Shown in pieces: positions 26,554 to 38,349 of a stretch of DNA of 64,000 bases; position 1 is the first letter of the stretch; every line of letters starts with the position of its first letter. Source of the DNA: Arthrobacter globiformis (GTDB lineage Bacteria > Actinomycetota > Actinomycetes > Actinomycetales > Micrococcaceae); NCBI RefSeq assembly GCF_030817195.1, contig NZ_JAUSYZ010000001.1, positions 496,001 through 560,000 of the forward strand, read 5' to 3'. The notes beneath the pieces were generated by a model. That model was not told the DNA's origin. It saw only the letters and a list, made by a program, of their open reading frames with translations, and did no database searches. A program made the position numbers and the translations under genes.

Positions 26554-26557
26554 AGAG

Positions 26558-29422
<2,865 letters not shown>

Positions 29423-29471
29423 GAGGAACTCCAGGTTTGGCCTGCCACGTGTGGCACGGCATGGTTTGGGT

Positions 29472-29666
29472 TCCTCCCCGCTCTGTATTGGACCTGAGAG
29501 ATTCCGCGGACATGGTTCTCCGCTTGCACCGTCGGTGAGCCAAACGAGGTTTGGCTGCTTTCCAGAGTTGCCTAGCCGCGGCGGTACGGGGGCCTGAGAG
29601 ATTCCTGGGGAGGATTTGCTCCTACGGCGCCTGCCCGGTGAATGACTGGGAGGACTCTCCCGCCAC
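29472..29666 (-). ncRNA. Tandem glycine riboswitch upstream of gcvP
   Basis: Read on the minus strand, two glycine aptamers follow each other. The first has GGCGGGAGAG, GCCGTAGGAGCAA and AATCTCTCAGGC. The second has the linker ACTCTGGAAAG, CACCGACGGTGCAAGCGG and GGAATCTCTCAGGTCC. These are the conserved elements of the gcvT RNA motif. Between the second aptamer and gcvP a short hairpin (TGCCA...TGGCA, 29443-29456) may be the expression platform. In other bacteria glycine binding turns such RNAs on. Its counterpart across the gap is nearly the same sequence. Confidence 0.92.
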
Positions 29667-29940
29667 GGTTCGAAAGGCTATGAAGATGTGGGTGATTCGG
29701 ATCACAAGATACCGGACAATCCGGTCCAGGCCAAATCGGAGCCATGCATGGGTGTCCCCACGTTTCCTTCTGCGGCCCGGCAAGGCAGCTGAATCGGCCG
29801 CCGTTTGACATTTCTTCGTGACCGAGACCACACTGAACCGGTGGCCAGCGGGGCTGCGCTGACCGGCACGTGCCGGCAAGACGGCCGCTGCCGGTGCGCA
29901 TAAATTTTTTCTCGACATAATTGAAAATGCTTACGATCTG

Positions 29941-30135
29941 CGGCGGGAGAGTCCTGCCGGTACGTTCAGCAGGCGCCGTAGGAGCAAACCCTCCCCAGGA
30001 AACTCTCAGGCCCACGTACCGCCGCGGCGAGGCAACTCTGGAAAGCAGGCAGGCGCGTCCTGTCTCACCGACGGTGCAAGCGGAGAACCATGTCCGCGGA
30101 ATCTCTCAGGTCCCATACAGAGCGGGGAGGAACCG
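29941..30135 (+). ncRNA. Tandem glycine riboswitch upstream of cycA-purU-metF
   Basis: Two glycine aptamers on the plus strand. Aptamer 1 runs from GGCGGGAGAGTCCTGCC to AACTCTCAGGCCCA, and aptamer 2 from the linker AACTCTGGAAAGCAG through CACCGACGGTGCAAGCGG to GAATCTCTCAGGTCC. The hairpin GTGGCC-ATTCAA-GGCCAC at 30143-30160 lies just before the start codon and may be the expression platform. It controls a glycine/serine/alanine-type permease, formyl-THF deformylase and a methylene-THF reductase. The 29667-29940 stretch between the two riboswitches should hold both promoters; I see no other feature there. Confidence 0.92.
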
Positions 30136-30179
30136 AATCAGTGTGGCCATTCAAGGCCACTTGAACGATGGAGTTCCTA

Positions 30180-31671
30180 ATGACGATTCATCCTCCTGCC
30201 TCCACGGCCGGTGAGGCTCCCCGCCTGGAGCGGCAGCTGAGCAACCGGCACATCCAGCTCATCGCCATCGGCGGTGCCATCGGCACGGGCCTGTTCATGG
30301 GCTCCGGCAAAACCATTTCCGCAGCCGGGCCGTCCGTGATCTTCGTTTACATGATCATCGGCTTCATGCTCTTTTTCGTCATGCGGGCCATGGGCGAGCT
30401 GCTGCTGAGCAACCTGAACTACAAGTCTTTCAGCGATTTCGCCGCTGACCTGCTGGGCCCGTGGGCGGGGTTCTTCACCGGATGGACCTACTGGTTCTGC
30501 TGGGTGATTACCGGAATCGCGGACGTCATCGCCATCGCCGGCTACTCGAAGGAACTCTGGCCGGGACTGCCCCTCTGGATCCCCGGCCTGGCCACCGTCG
30601 CCATCCTGCTGCTACTGAACCTCACCACAGTCAAGGCATTCGGCGAGACTGAATTCTGGTTCGCATTGATCAAGATCATCGCCATCGCCGCGTTGATCGT
30701 GGTGGGCATGTTCATGATCTTCACCGGCTTCCAGTCCGACGCCGGGCCCGCCACCTTTACGAACCTGTGGAGCCATGGCGGCTTCTTCCCCAACGAATTC
30801 ATGGGTTTTGTGGCCGGTTTCCAGATCGCCGTGTTCGCCTTTGTGGGCATTGAACTGGTCGGTACCACGGCGGCAGAGGCCAAGAACCCGGAGAAGAACC
30901 TTCCCAAAGCCATCAACTCCATCCCGGTGCGCGTGCTGCTCTTCTACGTGGGCGCCCTTATCATCCTGATGTCCGTCACGCCGTGGACCCAGTTCGCCGC
31001 CGGCCACAAGCCCGTTCATTGCGATGTTCTCGCTGGCCGGACTCGGGGCCGCCGCCACGGTGGTCAACCTCGTGGTGCTGACCTCGGCCATGTCCTCCGC
31101 CAACTCCGGGATCTACTCCACCTCGCGCATGGTCTACGGCCTGGCGCAGGAAGGCGACGCGCCGGCCGTCTTCGGCAGCCTGTCCCGCCGCAAGGTACCC
31201 AATAACGCCCTGTTCCTGTCCTGTGTGCTGCTGCTCTCCGGAGTGGTGCTCATGTACGCCGGCCAGGACATCGGCAAGGCGTTCGACATGGTCACCACCG
31301 TTTCGGCTGTCTGCTTCGTCTTCGTCTGGTCGATCATCCTCGCCAGCTACATCGCCTTCCGGCGCCGTCGCCCGCACCTGCACACCGCCTCCAAGTTCAA
31401 GATGCCCGGCGGCATTCCCATGGTGTGGGTGGTCTTCGCCTTCTTCGCCTTCGTGCTGTGGACACTGACCACCCAGCCCGACACCCTGACCGCGCTGCTG
31501 GTCACACCCGTCTGGTTCGTCCTGCTCGGTGCGGCCTGGCTGATTCTGCGCCGCCGGCCCGCGCACCTGGCCCGCTACGCAGCCTTCCAGGATGAACTGC
31601 AGGCTGAGGAGAGCGCCGCCCGCGACCATGCGGGCCGGCGTCTCGAGGAGAAGGAAAGCGTCAAGGGATGA
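30180..31671 (+). pseudogene. cycA: CycA-type D-serine/D-alanine/glycine permease, split by a frameshift
   Basis: An amino acid/polyamine/organocation (APC) permease. The first part (LSNRHIQLIAIGGAIGTGLF at ~20-39, then NSIPVRVLLFYVGALIILMS) reads in one frame up to about 31009. The expected continuation (FSLAGLGAAATVVNLVVLTS, SGIYSTSRMVYGLAQEGDAP and so on to the end) is in the +1 frame up to 31671. One inserted base, or two lost bases, in CACAAGCCC near 31007-31015 explains it. If the break is not a sequencing error, the permease is truncated to about 280 real residues. The ATG at 30180 with GGAG is supported by its identity to the gcvP start region. The purU start overlaps the end as ATGA. 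Confidence 0.8.
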
Positions 31672-32570
31672 TCAGGATAGAGGAAAAACCCTCATTTGCC
31701 GGCCAGGCCCCCGGAACCGGTGGGGAGTTTGTGCTGACCTTCCATTGCCCGGATTCCCTTGGAATCGTCCAGTCGGTCGCGGACTTCCTGCTCAAGCAGG
31801 AGTGCTACATCGTTGACCTTAAGCAGTTCGGTGACCGGAACGCGGGGCACTTCTTCATGAGGGTCCACTTCGCCTCGACGGGTGACGCCGCCGCCGTCGA
31901 ACAGCTCCGGGACCGCTTTGCGCCGCTGGCAGGACAATGGAGCATGGACTGGCGCCTCGAACGCCATGACCGCAAGCAGCGGATCCTGGTGATGGTGTCC
32001 AAGTATGATCACTGCCTCAACGACCTGCTGGTCCGCGCCCGCAGCGGCGAACTTCCGGTCGAGATATTGGCGGTTGTGTCCAACCACCCGGACCTCGAAG
32101 GGCTCGCGGCCTGGCACGGGATCCCGTTCCACCACATCCCCGTGACGCCGGAGCGCAAGGCGGAAGCGGAGGCCGGGCTCCTGGAACTGGTGGACGTGTA
32201 TGAGGTTGAGCTGGTGGTCCTGGCCCGCTACATGCAGGTCCTCAGCGACTCCGCCACCGCCCGGCTCACCGGCAAGGCCATCAACATCCACCATTCCTTC
32301 CTGCCCAGCTTCAAGGGCGCAAAGCCGTACCACCAGGCGCATGAGCGCGGAGTGAAGACGGTCGGAGCCACGGCGCATTACGTGAATTCAGAGCTTGATG
32401 AGGGACCGATCATTGCCCAGCAGGTGATTGAGGTCGACCACACGTACACGCCCGCGGATCTGGTGTCCGTGGGCAAGGATGCGGAGTGCAAGGCCCTGAC
32501 GAATGCCGTGCGCTGGCACGCCGAAGGAAGAATCATCCTGTCAGGGAACCGGACGGTCATCCTTCGCTGA
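31668..32570 (+). CDS. purU: Formyltetrahydrofolate deformylase
   Basis: 300 residues. An N-terminal ACT-like domain (~18-95: LTFHCPDSLGIVQSVADFLL) is followed by a formyltransferase-like catalytic domain with INIHHSFLPSFKGAKPYHQA and VNSELDEGPIIAQQV, which contain the Asn/His/Asp triad. It hydrolyses 10-formyl-THF to formate and THF, regenerating the THF that the glycine cleavage system consumes. Its start overlaps the cycA stop (ATGA). Control by the upstream glycine riboswitch fits a role in relieving one-carbon overload when glycine is abundant. Confidence 0.95.
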   Translation: MIRIEEKPSFAGQAPGTGGEFVLTFHCPDSLGIVQSVADFLLKQECYIVDLKQFGDRNAGHFFMRVHFASTGDAAAVEQLRDRFAPLAGQWSMDWRLERHDRKQRILVMVSKYDHCLNDLLVRARSGELPVEILAVVSNHPDLEGLAAWHGIPFHHIPVTPERKAEAEAGLLELVDVYEVELVVLARYMQVLSDSATARLTGKAINIHHSFLPSFKGAKPYHQAHERGVKTVGATAHYVNSELDEGPIIAQQVIEVDHTYTPADLVSVGKDAECKALTNAVRWHAEGRIILSGNRTVILR

Positions 32571-32601
32571 CAAGCCCATCCAACCAGACCTGGAGTTGCT
32601 C

Positions 32602-33411
32602 ATGACGAACCAATTGCCTTTGCGCCTGGAGATCATTCCCACGGACGGCATCATTCCCAAAGTCCGGGCCCAAGTTCCCGCCGGATCAACGCTGACCGTG
32701 ACGTGCCTGCCGCACCATGGGGTTGGGGCCACTGTCCGGGCCTCGGTTGAGCTTGCCCAGCTTGGCTACGAGGTGATTCCCCATCTGGCCGCGCGAAGCA
32801 TCGAAAGCCGGGCCCAGCTGGCGGGCATGCTCCGCGACTGCGAGGCTGCGGGGATCGCGGAGGTTTTCGCGATCGGGGGCGACGCTCCGGAGGCCGCCGG
32901 ACCCTATGGCACCAGCAGCCGGCTCATGGAGGGCATTGCCGACCTGACCGGCGGGACCATGGCCATCGGCGTCGCCGGCTACCCGGAAGGCCACCCGAAG
33001 CACAACGAGCTGACGATGCTCGACGCGCTGCTGGAGAAACAGCATCTGGCCTCGAACGTGGTGACGCAGATGTGCTTTTCGGCACCCAGGATCGGCTGGT
33101 ACGCCGAACTGCTGCGCCGCGAAGGTGTCGACCTTCCCATCTGGGCGGGCGTGGCCGGGGCCGTCCCGCGGGCCAAGCTGGTTTCGCTGGCCACCAAGAT
33201 CGGGGTAGGTCCCTCGCTGAAGTTCCTGAGCCGCAAGGGGCCCCTCGCCCGCAGGCTCCTGAACGCCGGCAGCTATTCATCCCGGTCCCTGGTTTCCGAA
33301 CTGGCCGCCATGGAACCTGCACTTGCGGGCATCCACCTCTACACGTTCAACAACGTCCAAACCCAGCCCGCCATGAGCGGGAGCTTCCGAGAAGGCACGA
33401 AGGCTTCCTGA
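32602..33411 (+). CDS. Methylenetetrahydrofolate reductase family protein
   Basis: 269 residues, a MetF-like TIM barrel: TVTCLPHHGVGATVRASVEL, HLAARSIESRAQLAG, EVFAIGGDAPEAAGPYGTS, VAGYPEGHPKH and the folate-side NVVTQMCFSAPRIGWYAELL. It is shorter than E. coli MetF and of the kind found in C1 and methylamine/betaine operons, so it may act in oxidative one-carbon flow instead of methionine synthesis; that is inferred. GGAG precedes the ATG at 32602. It is the last gene of the cycA-purU unit and a terminator follows. Confidence 0.85.
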   Translation: MTNQLPLRLEIIPTDGIIPKVRAQVPAGSTLTVTCLPHHGVGATVRASVELAQLGYEVIPHLAARSIESRAQLAGMLRDCEAAGIAEVFAIGGDAPEAAGPYGTSSRLMEGIADLTGGTMAIGVAGYPEGHPKHNELTMLDALLEKQHLASNVVTQMCFSAPRIGWYAELLRREGVDLPIWAGVAGAVPRAKLVSLATKIGVGPSLKFLSRKGPLARRLLNAGSYSSRSLVSELAAMEPALAGIHLYTFNNVQTQPAMSGSFREGTKAS

Positions 33412-33438
33412 ACCGGGAATACTGACCCTACGCACGAA

Positions 33439-33484
33439 CGCAGAAGGCGTCCGGCCACACGGCCGGGCGCCTTCTGCATTTTAA
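33439..33484 (+). terminator. Rho-independent terminator after the metF-like gene
   Basis: GCAGAAGGCGTCCGGCC and GGCCGGGCGCCTTCTGC pair with a single mismatch around a short loop and are followed by ATTTTAA. It closes the cycA-purU-metF operon. Confidence 0.85.
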
Positions 33485-33500
33485 AGTTTTCCGAAACATC

Positions 33501-33531
33501 TTGCATCGTGAGCTGAAACCCATAATATGGG
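33501..33531 (+). promoter_or_regulatory. Probable promoter with palindrome upstream of gntP
   Basis: TTGCAT (33501-33506) and TAATAT (33523-33528) are spaced by 16 nt and look like -35 and -10. The -10 is embedded in a perfect 13-bp palindrome, CCCATAATATGGG (33519-33531), which could be an operator for the IclR regulator at the other end of the cluster. Transcription from here would start near 33536, after the ATG at 33527, which favours the ATG at 33614 as the gntP start. Confidence 0.5.
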
Positions 33532-33613
33532 AACAGCGAATGTGTCGCTCCTCACGACCGACCCCTGCTCCCAAGCCTTCAGTGCGGAAGGCCCAACGAT
33601 CGGATTCCCCAAC

Positions 33614-35062
33614 ATGCAAGACATCGCTGTCCTGATCAACACAGCCGTCGCGGTTCTCGCCGCCGTGCTGCTGATTGTCCGTTTCAGAGTCAACCCGGTC
33701 ATCGCCCTGGTGGTCAGCTCTGTGTACCTTGGCCTCGCCGTCGGCCTCGGCGTCGAAAAGACCGTCAAAACCATCACCGCCGGATTCGGCGACATCATGG
33801 TGGACGTCGGCCTGCTCATCGCCTTCGGCGTCCTCATGGGCTCCATCCTTAACCAAAGCGGAGCCATCCGGCGCCTCGTGGAGCATCTGCTGAACACGTT
33901 TGGGCCCAAGCGCCTGCCCTACACCATGGGCCTGGCCATCGGAACGGTGCTTCAGTCCATCTTCCTGGACGTCCTGCTCGTCATCTCCGCCCCGCTCGCC
34001 CGCAAGCTGGCACCCAAAATCGGCAAACTCGGCACGGCACGCATGGCCACCGCCATGGCCATCGCCCTCGAATGCGGCATCGTCTTCACGGTTCCCGGCG
34101 TCGCGTCCCTTGCCCTGGCAGGCCTCCTGAACGTGCCGCTCGGCAAAATGCTGCTGTTCGGCCTGCTGCTTGTCATCCCCACCATCATCATCGCCATCGC
34201 CATCATGACATTCCTCTTCCGCCGCGGCTTCTGGAACGAAGCCAAGGATGAGGACCACACCTTCGTCGCCGAAGAGGACCGGGAGGGTGAAGAGGAAGGG
34301 TACGACGGCGGTGCTGGCCGCCCCGTTGCCGCCGGCACCGGCGCCAGCGGGCCGGGAACCAACGGAACCGCTGCCCAGGCCAGCGGCAGCGTTGCCGTGG
34401 CCGAACGCGAACCCAAGCAGTTCCCGCTGATCGTCCTGTTTGCGCCCCTGCTGACCTCACTGCTCCTCATCGGCGCGGGAGCCATCCTGCAGATCCTGAA
34501 GATCGACCTGCCCTGGCTGCAGCTCCTGGGCGAACCGGTCATCGCCCTGCTGATCGGCCTGATCGGCACCTGCCTCGTCACCCGCTCCGCCATCGGGCAG
34601 AAGCGCGTCGAGGAGGCCATCGCCGTCGGCTTCAAGGAGAGCGGCCAGATCCTGATCCTTACCGGTGTGGGCGGCTCACTCGCCGCGACCGTCGCCGCAG
34701 CAGGCCTCGGCCACATCCTCGGCGGCTTCTTCTCCGCGAGCACCGTCGCCCCGCTCCTGGTGGTCTGGGCCATCGCGGCCGTGCTGCACATCGCCGTCGG
34801 CTCCGTCACGCTGTCCGCCATCACCGCAGCAGGCCTGCTGGCCCCTATCGCACCCGTTATCGGCCTGGACCCCGTGCTGCTGGCGCTGTCGGCCGGCGCC
34901 GGATCACTGTTCATGGTTCACGTCACCAGCAACACCTTCTGGCTCCTGCAGTCGCTCCTGGGCCAGAGCGTGCGGGGTGCACTGAAATCGGTGACCGTCG
35001 GGGTTTCGGTGGCCTCCGTCGTCGCCATCCTGCTGATCCTGCCCATGAGCCTGCTGTTCTAA
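33614..35062 (+). CDS. GntP-family organic acid:H+ symporter
   Basis: 482 residues from the ATG at 33614, about 12-14 membrane segments. GntP features include FGVLMGSILNQSGAIRRLVE, YTMGLAIGTVLQSIFLDVLLV and the C-terminal AIAAVLHIAVGSVTLSAITA with GSLFMVHVTSNTFWLL. A hydrophilic, Glu/Gly-rich central loop of about 75 residues (~205-280, EEDREGEEEGYDGGAG) is longer than in typical gluconate permeases. Relatives carry gluconate, glycerate and similar hydroxyacids. A start at 33527 is also open, but it overlaps the likely promoter. The downstream pathway suggests a hydroxylated carboxylic acid as cargo. Confidence 0.88.
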   Translation: MQDIAVLINTAVAVLAAVLLIVRFRVNPVIALVVSSVYLGLAVGLGVEKTVKTITAGFGDIMVDVGLLIAFGVLMGSILNQSGAIRRLVEHLLNTFGPKRLPYTMGLAIGTVLQSIFLDVLLVISAPLARKLAPKIGKLGTARMATAMAIALECGIVFTVPGVASLALAGLLNVPLGKMLLFGLLLVIPTIIIAIAIMTFLFRRGFWNEAKDEDHTFVAEEDREGEEEGYDGGAGRPVAAGTGASGPGTNGTAAQASGSVAVAEREPKQFPLIVLFAPLLTSLLLIGAGAILQILKIDLPWLQLLGEPVIALLIGLIGTCLVTRSAIGQKRVEEAIAVGFKESGQILILTGVGGSLAATVAAAGLGHILGGFFSASTVAPLLVVWAIAAVLHIAVGSVTLSAITAAGLLAPIAPVIGLDPVLLALSAGAGSLFMVHVTSNTFWLLQSLLGQSVRGALKSVTVGVSVASVVAILLILPMSLLF

Positions 35063-35117
35063 TCGAACCTGAGACCCTGTGCGTTCCCGGCGTACGCCAA
35101 CGAAAGAAGAAGACACC

Positions 35118-36368
35118 ATGACACCACCACGCATCGCGCCCCTGGAAGGCATCCGGGTCCTGGAACTCGGAAACTACATCGCCGCGCCGACGGCTGGGAG
35201 GCTCCTCGCAGACTTCGGCGCCGAGGTCATCAAAGTGGAGCGGCCGGGAACCGGTGACGAGCTGCGCAACTGGCGCCTGCACAAGGGCGACACCTCCATG
35301 CTGTACCGGACCATCAACCGCAACAAGAAGTCCGTGGTGCTGGATCTGCGGACCGAGGCCGGAAAACAGGCGGTCCTGAAGCTCGCCGCCAGGTCGGACA
35401 TCCTCCTGGAAAACTTCCGTCCCGGCACGCTGGAGAAGTGGGGCCTGGGCCCGGAGGTGCTCAATGAGGCCAACCCGGACCTCATCATCACGCGGATCTC
35501 CGCCTTCGGGCAGACAGGCCCGCTGTCCGCGCGTCCGGGGTTTGCCGCCGTCGCCGAAGCGTACGGGGGGTTCCGGAACCTCGTCGGCGACCCGGACCGC
35601 GCACCGGTCCGGGTGGGCGTTTCGATCGGGGACTCGATCGCCGGACTCTATGCCGCCTTCGGCTCCATGATGAGCCTGTACCAAAGGGAAGCACGACGGC
35701 GGGACACGGCCGGCGCTGTGCCGCTCACCGAGCGGATCATCGACGTGGCGCTCAACGAGGCCATGTTCTCCATGATGGAATCCCTGATCCCCGACTACCA
35801 GGCGTACGGTGTTGACCGGCAGCGTGTGGGCGGCCGGATGGAGGGGATTGCGCCTTCAAATGCCTATATCTGCCGGGACGGCGCCAGCATCGTGGTCGCC
35901 GGCAACGGGGACTCCATCTACCAGCGCTACATGCAGACCATCGGCCGCCCCGACCTGGCCGAAGACCCGGCGCTGCAGAGCAACGCCGGCCGGTGGTCCC
36001 GGCGCGAGGAACTGGACCAGGCCATCGGCGCCTGGACCGCGGAACTGGATGCCGCCGACGCCCTGGCAGCCCTGGACGCGGCCGGTGTCCCGGCCGGCCC
36101 CATCTACACAGCAGCGGACATCAGCACCGACAGCCAGTACGCCGCCCGCAACATGGTCCAGAAATTCGACGTCTCCACCGGCGAGGAGATCCTGCCCGGC
36201 GTCGGATTCCCGGGCATTGTTCCGGTGATCGGCGGCGAATCGCTCCCCATCCGGAACCTCGGCCCGGACCTGGGCGAAAACACCGCAGAAATCCTCGCCG
36301 GGCTCCTCGGCATGGACCCGGCAGAGATCAGTGCGGCAACCGGCCGCGAGGAGGCACTCCAGGCATGA
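35118..36368 (+). CDS. CaiB/BaiF (family III) CoA-transferase
   Basis: 416 residues. Family signs in order: GIRVLELGNYIAAPTAGRLLADFGAEVIKVE, then LLENFRPGTLEKWGL, ISAFGQTGPLSARPGF, and the catalytic aspartate region SIGDSIAGLYAAFG (GDS as in formyl-CoA transferase D169). It would activate the imported acid as a CoA thioester using succinyl-CoA or another donor; donor and acceptor are unknown. The stop overlaps the start of the lyase gene as ATGA. The ribosome site is weak (GAAAGAAGAAG). Confidence 0.9.
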   Translation: MTPPRIAPLEGIRVLELGNYIAAPTAGRLLADFGAEVIKVERPGTGDELRNWRLHKGDTSMLYRTINRNKKSVVLDLRTEAGKQAVLKLAARSDILLENFRPGTLEKWGLGPEVLNEANPDLIITRISAFGQTGPLSARPGFAAVAEAYGGFRNLVGDPDRAPVRVGVSIGDSIAGLYAAFGSMMSLYQREARRRDTAGAVPLTERIIDVALNEAMFSMMESLIPDYQAYGVDRQRVGGRMEGIAPSNAYICRDGASIVVAGNGDSIYQRYMQTIGRPDLAEDPALQSNAGRWSRREELDQAIGAWTAELDAADALAALDAAGVPAGPIYTAADISTDSQYAARNMVQKFDVSTGEEILPGVGFPGIVPVIGGESLPIRNLGPDLGENTAEILAGLLGMDPAEISAATGREEALQA

Positions 36369-37357
36369 ACCAGCACGTAAACACCCTCGCTTCGACCCTG
36401 GGTGGCGCCATCCTGCGCGATGTCACGCTGCGGGACGGGCTGCAGCTCACCGGGAAAGTCCTGTCCACCGAACGAAAGCTGGAGACGGTCCGGGAACTGC
36501 TGCGCCTCGGCGTCCCGGCCATCGAGCTGGGTTCCATGGCCCGTCCGGACCTGGTCCCCACCATGGCCAACACCCTGGAGGTGGTCCAAGCCCTCACGCC
36601 CGAAGAGCTGGAGAGGTGCTGGATCTGGGTGGCCACCCCCGGCCATGTCGCCAAAGCTGCCGCCGCCGGTGCCCGCAACTTCCAGTACTGCCTCTCGGCG
36701 TCGGACTCGCACAACAAGGCGAACATCGGCCGCACCACTGACGAGAGCCTCGCCGCGCTGCCCCAGGCCGTGGAGTACGCACGGGCGGTCAACGGGCAGA
36801 TCCAGCTGTGCATCGCGACGTCCTTCACCTGCCCGTTCGAGGGGACCGTGCCCGAGGAACGGGTCCTGGGGATTGCCAACGACCCCCGTGCGGAGGGAAC
36901 CACGGACATCGTCCTCTGCGACACGCTGGGCCAGGCCATCCCTGCCCAGGTATCAGGTCTCATCCAGCGCGTCCGGGCGGAATCCCCGGCACGCCGGATC
37001 GTCTACCACGGCCACGACACCTGGGGCCTGGGCGTGGCCAACACCCTCGCCGCGATCCAGGCAGGTGCCGTCATGGTGGACGGCGCGCTCGGCGGACTTG
37101 GCGGCTGCCCCTTCGCCCCGGGCGCCAGCGGCAACACCTCCAGCGAGGACATCCTGTTCGCCACCCGGCCCGGCTGGGTGACTCCGGGAACTTTCGCGGA
37201 GCTCGTTGTCCTGTCCGAGAAGCTGCTCGCCGAACTGGGCGAACCCAACCGCTCCAAGGCGGCGCAGGGCGCCAGGTCCAAAGCCCCGGCGTTCGGCTGG
37301 GTCATCCCGTCGGACAGTCCCGCTTCCGTGACATCCTGCACGACGGGAGGTGAGTAG
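36365..37357 (+). CDS. Hydroxymethylglutaryl-CoA lyase-like enzyme (acyl-CoA retro-aldolase)
   Basis: 330 residues, TIM barrel of the HMG-CoA lyase/DRE family. Conserved: RDVTLRDGLQ (18-27; R23 and metal D24), IELGS (E54), metal histidines in HGHDTWG (H215, H217), and the catalytic-cysteine loop GLGGCPFAPGASGN (C248, N257). All catalytic residues of HMG-CoA lyase are therefore present. In this operon, downstream of a CoA-transferase and upstream of a hydroxyacid reductase and a glycerate kinase, the substrate is more likely a 3-hydroxy-3-carboxyacyl-CoA that releases a 2-oxoacid than HMG-CoA itself. Starts at 36365, overlapping the CoA-transferase stop. Confidence 0.88.
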   Translation: MNQHVNTLASTLGGAILRDVTLRDGLQLTGKVLSTERKLETVRELLRLGVPAIELGSMARPDLVPTMANTLEVVQALTPEELERCWIWVATPGHVAKAAAAGARNFQYCLSASDSHNKANIGRTTDESLAALPQAVEYARAVNGQIQLCIATSFTCPFEGTVPEERVLGIANDPRAEGTTDIVLCDTLGQAIPAQVSGLIQRVRAESPARRIVYHGHDTWGLGVANTLAAIQAGAVMVDGALGGLGGCPFAPGASGNTSSEDILFATRPGWVTPGTFAELVVLSEKLLAELGEPNRSKAAQGARSKAPAFGWVIPSDSPASVTSCTTGGE

Positions 37358-37359
37358 GC

Positions 37360-38349
37360 GTGGGCAGCAGCTTCCTGGTCACCACCGCCATCCCGGACCC
37401 CGGGCTGCAGCTGCTTTCCGACGCCGGCACGGTCACCGTGCTGCCGTCGCCTCCCGACTATGAGACGCTGGCAGCGCTGTGCGCCTCGGGCGAGTACGAC
37501 GTCGTCCTCACCCAGCTGCGCGACGTCGTCGACGCCCCATTGCTGGGCAGCGCGCGGCTGAAGGGTGTGTCCAACTTCGCGGTTGGCTACAACAATATCG
37601 ACGTGGACGCCGCCACCCGCCACGGCATTCTGGTGGGCAACACCCCCGGCGTGCTGACGGACGCGACGGCGGACATCGCCATGCTGCTCATCCTCGGCAC
37701 CGCCCGCCGCGTGGTGGAAGCGGACCGGCTGGTCCGCGACGGAAAATTCCACGGCTGGGAACCCGAGCTGCTGCTGGGCCGGGACGTGTCCGGCGCGGTG
37801 CTGGGCCTGGCCGGGTTCGGACGGATCGCCCGCGCCACCGCCCGCCGCGCCCTGGGCTTCGGGATGGAAATCCTCTTCGCACCGCGGCCTCCCGGGAACC
37901 GGCCGGTCAGCGACGAGGAGCTGGGCGAATTCGCGGGGAAGGTGCGGCAGGTTTCCTGGGACGAGCTGGTGGAACGCAGCGACTTCCTGTCCCTGCACGT
38001 CCCGCTCAATGAGCAGACCCGGCACCTGGTGGACCGGGCGGTGCTGGAGCGGATGAAGCCCGATGCCATCCTGATCAACACCGCCCGCGGGCCGGTGGTG
38101 GACGAGGCCGCCCTGGTCGAGGCGCTCCGGGGCCGGGTCATCGCCGGTGCCGGGCTGGACGTGTTCGAGGACGAGCCGCGGCTCGCACCCGGACTCGCCG
38201 AGCTGCCCAACACCGTGCTGCTGCCGCACGTGGGCAGTGCTACCGTCCCGGTCCGCAGCGAGATGGCCCGCCTCAGCGCGCTGAACGCCGTCGCGATCGC
38301 CGAGGGACGCACCCCGCCGCACGCCGTCAACACCCTCACGGGCGCATGA
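37360..38349 (+). CDS. D-isomer-specific 2-hydroxyacid dehydrogenase (glyoxylate/hydroxypyruvate reductase-like)
   Basis: 329 residues. NAD(P) motif GLAGFGRIARATARR around 150, substrate motif NFAVGYNNIDVDAATRHG, and the catalytic triad Arg in NTARGPVVDE, Glu in GLDVFEDEP and His in LLPHVGSAT. The family reduces hydroxypyruvate or glyoxylate to D-glycerate or glycolate. The next gene is a glycerate kinase, which points to hydroxypyruvate as the physiological oxoacid. GTG at 37360 with GGGAGG 9 nt upstream. Its stop overlaps the kinase start (ATGA). Confidence 0.92.
   Translation: MGSSFLVTTAIPDPGLQLLSDAGTVTVLPSPPDYETLAALCASGEYDVVLTQLRDVVDAPLLGSARLKGVSNFAVGYNNIDVDAATRHGILVGNTPGVLTDATADIAMLLILGTARRVVEADRLVRDGKFHGWEPELLLGRDVSGAVLGLAGFGRIARATARRALGFGMEILFAPRPPGNRPVSDEELGEFAGKVRQVSWDELVERSDFLSLHVPLNEQTRHLVDRAVLERMKPDAILINTARGPVVDEAALVEALRGRVIAGAGLDVFEDEPRLAPGLAELPNTVLLPHVGSATVPVRSEMARLSALNAVAIAEGRTPPHAVNTLTGA

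Noticed and set aside
31000..31020. Programmed ribosomal frameshifting in cycA
   Set aside because: No slippery heptamer or following pseudoknot is apparent; mutation or sequence error is simpler.
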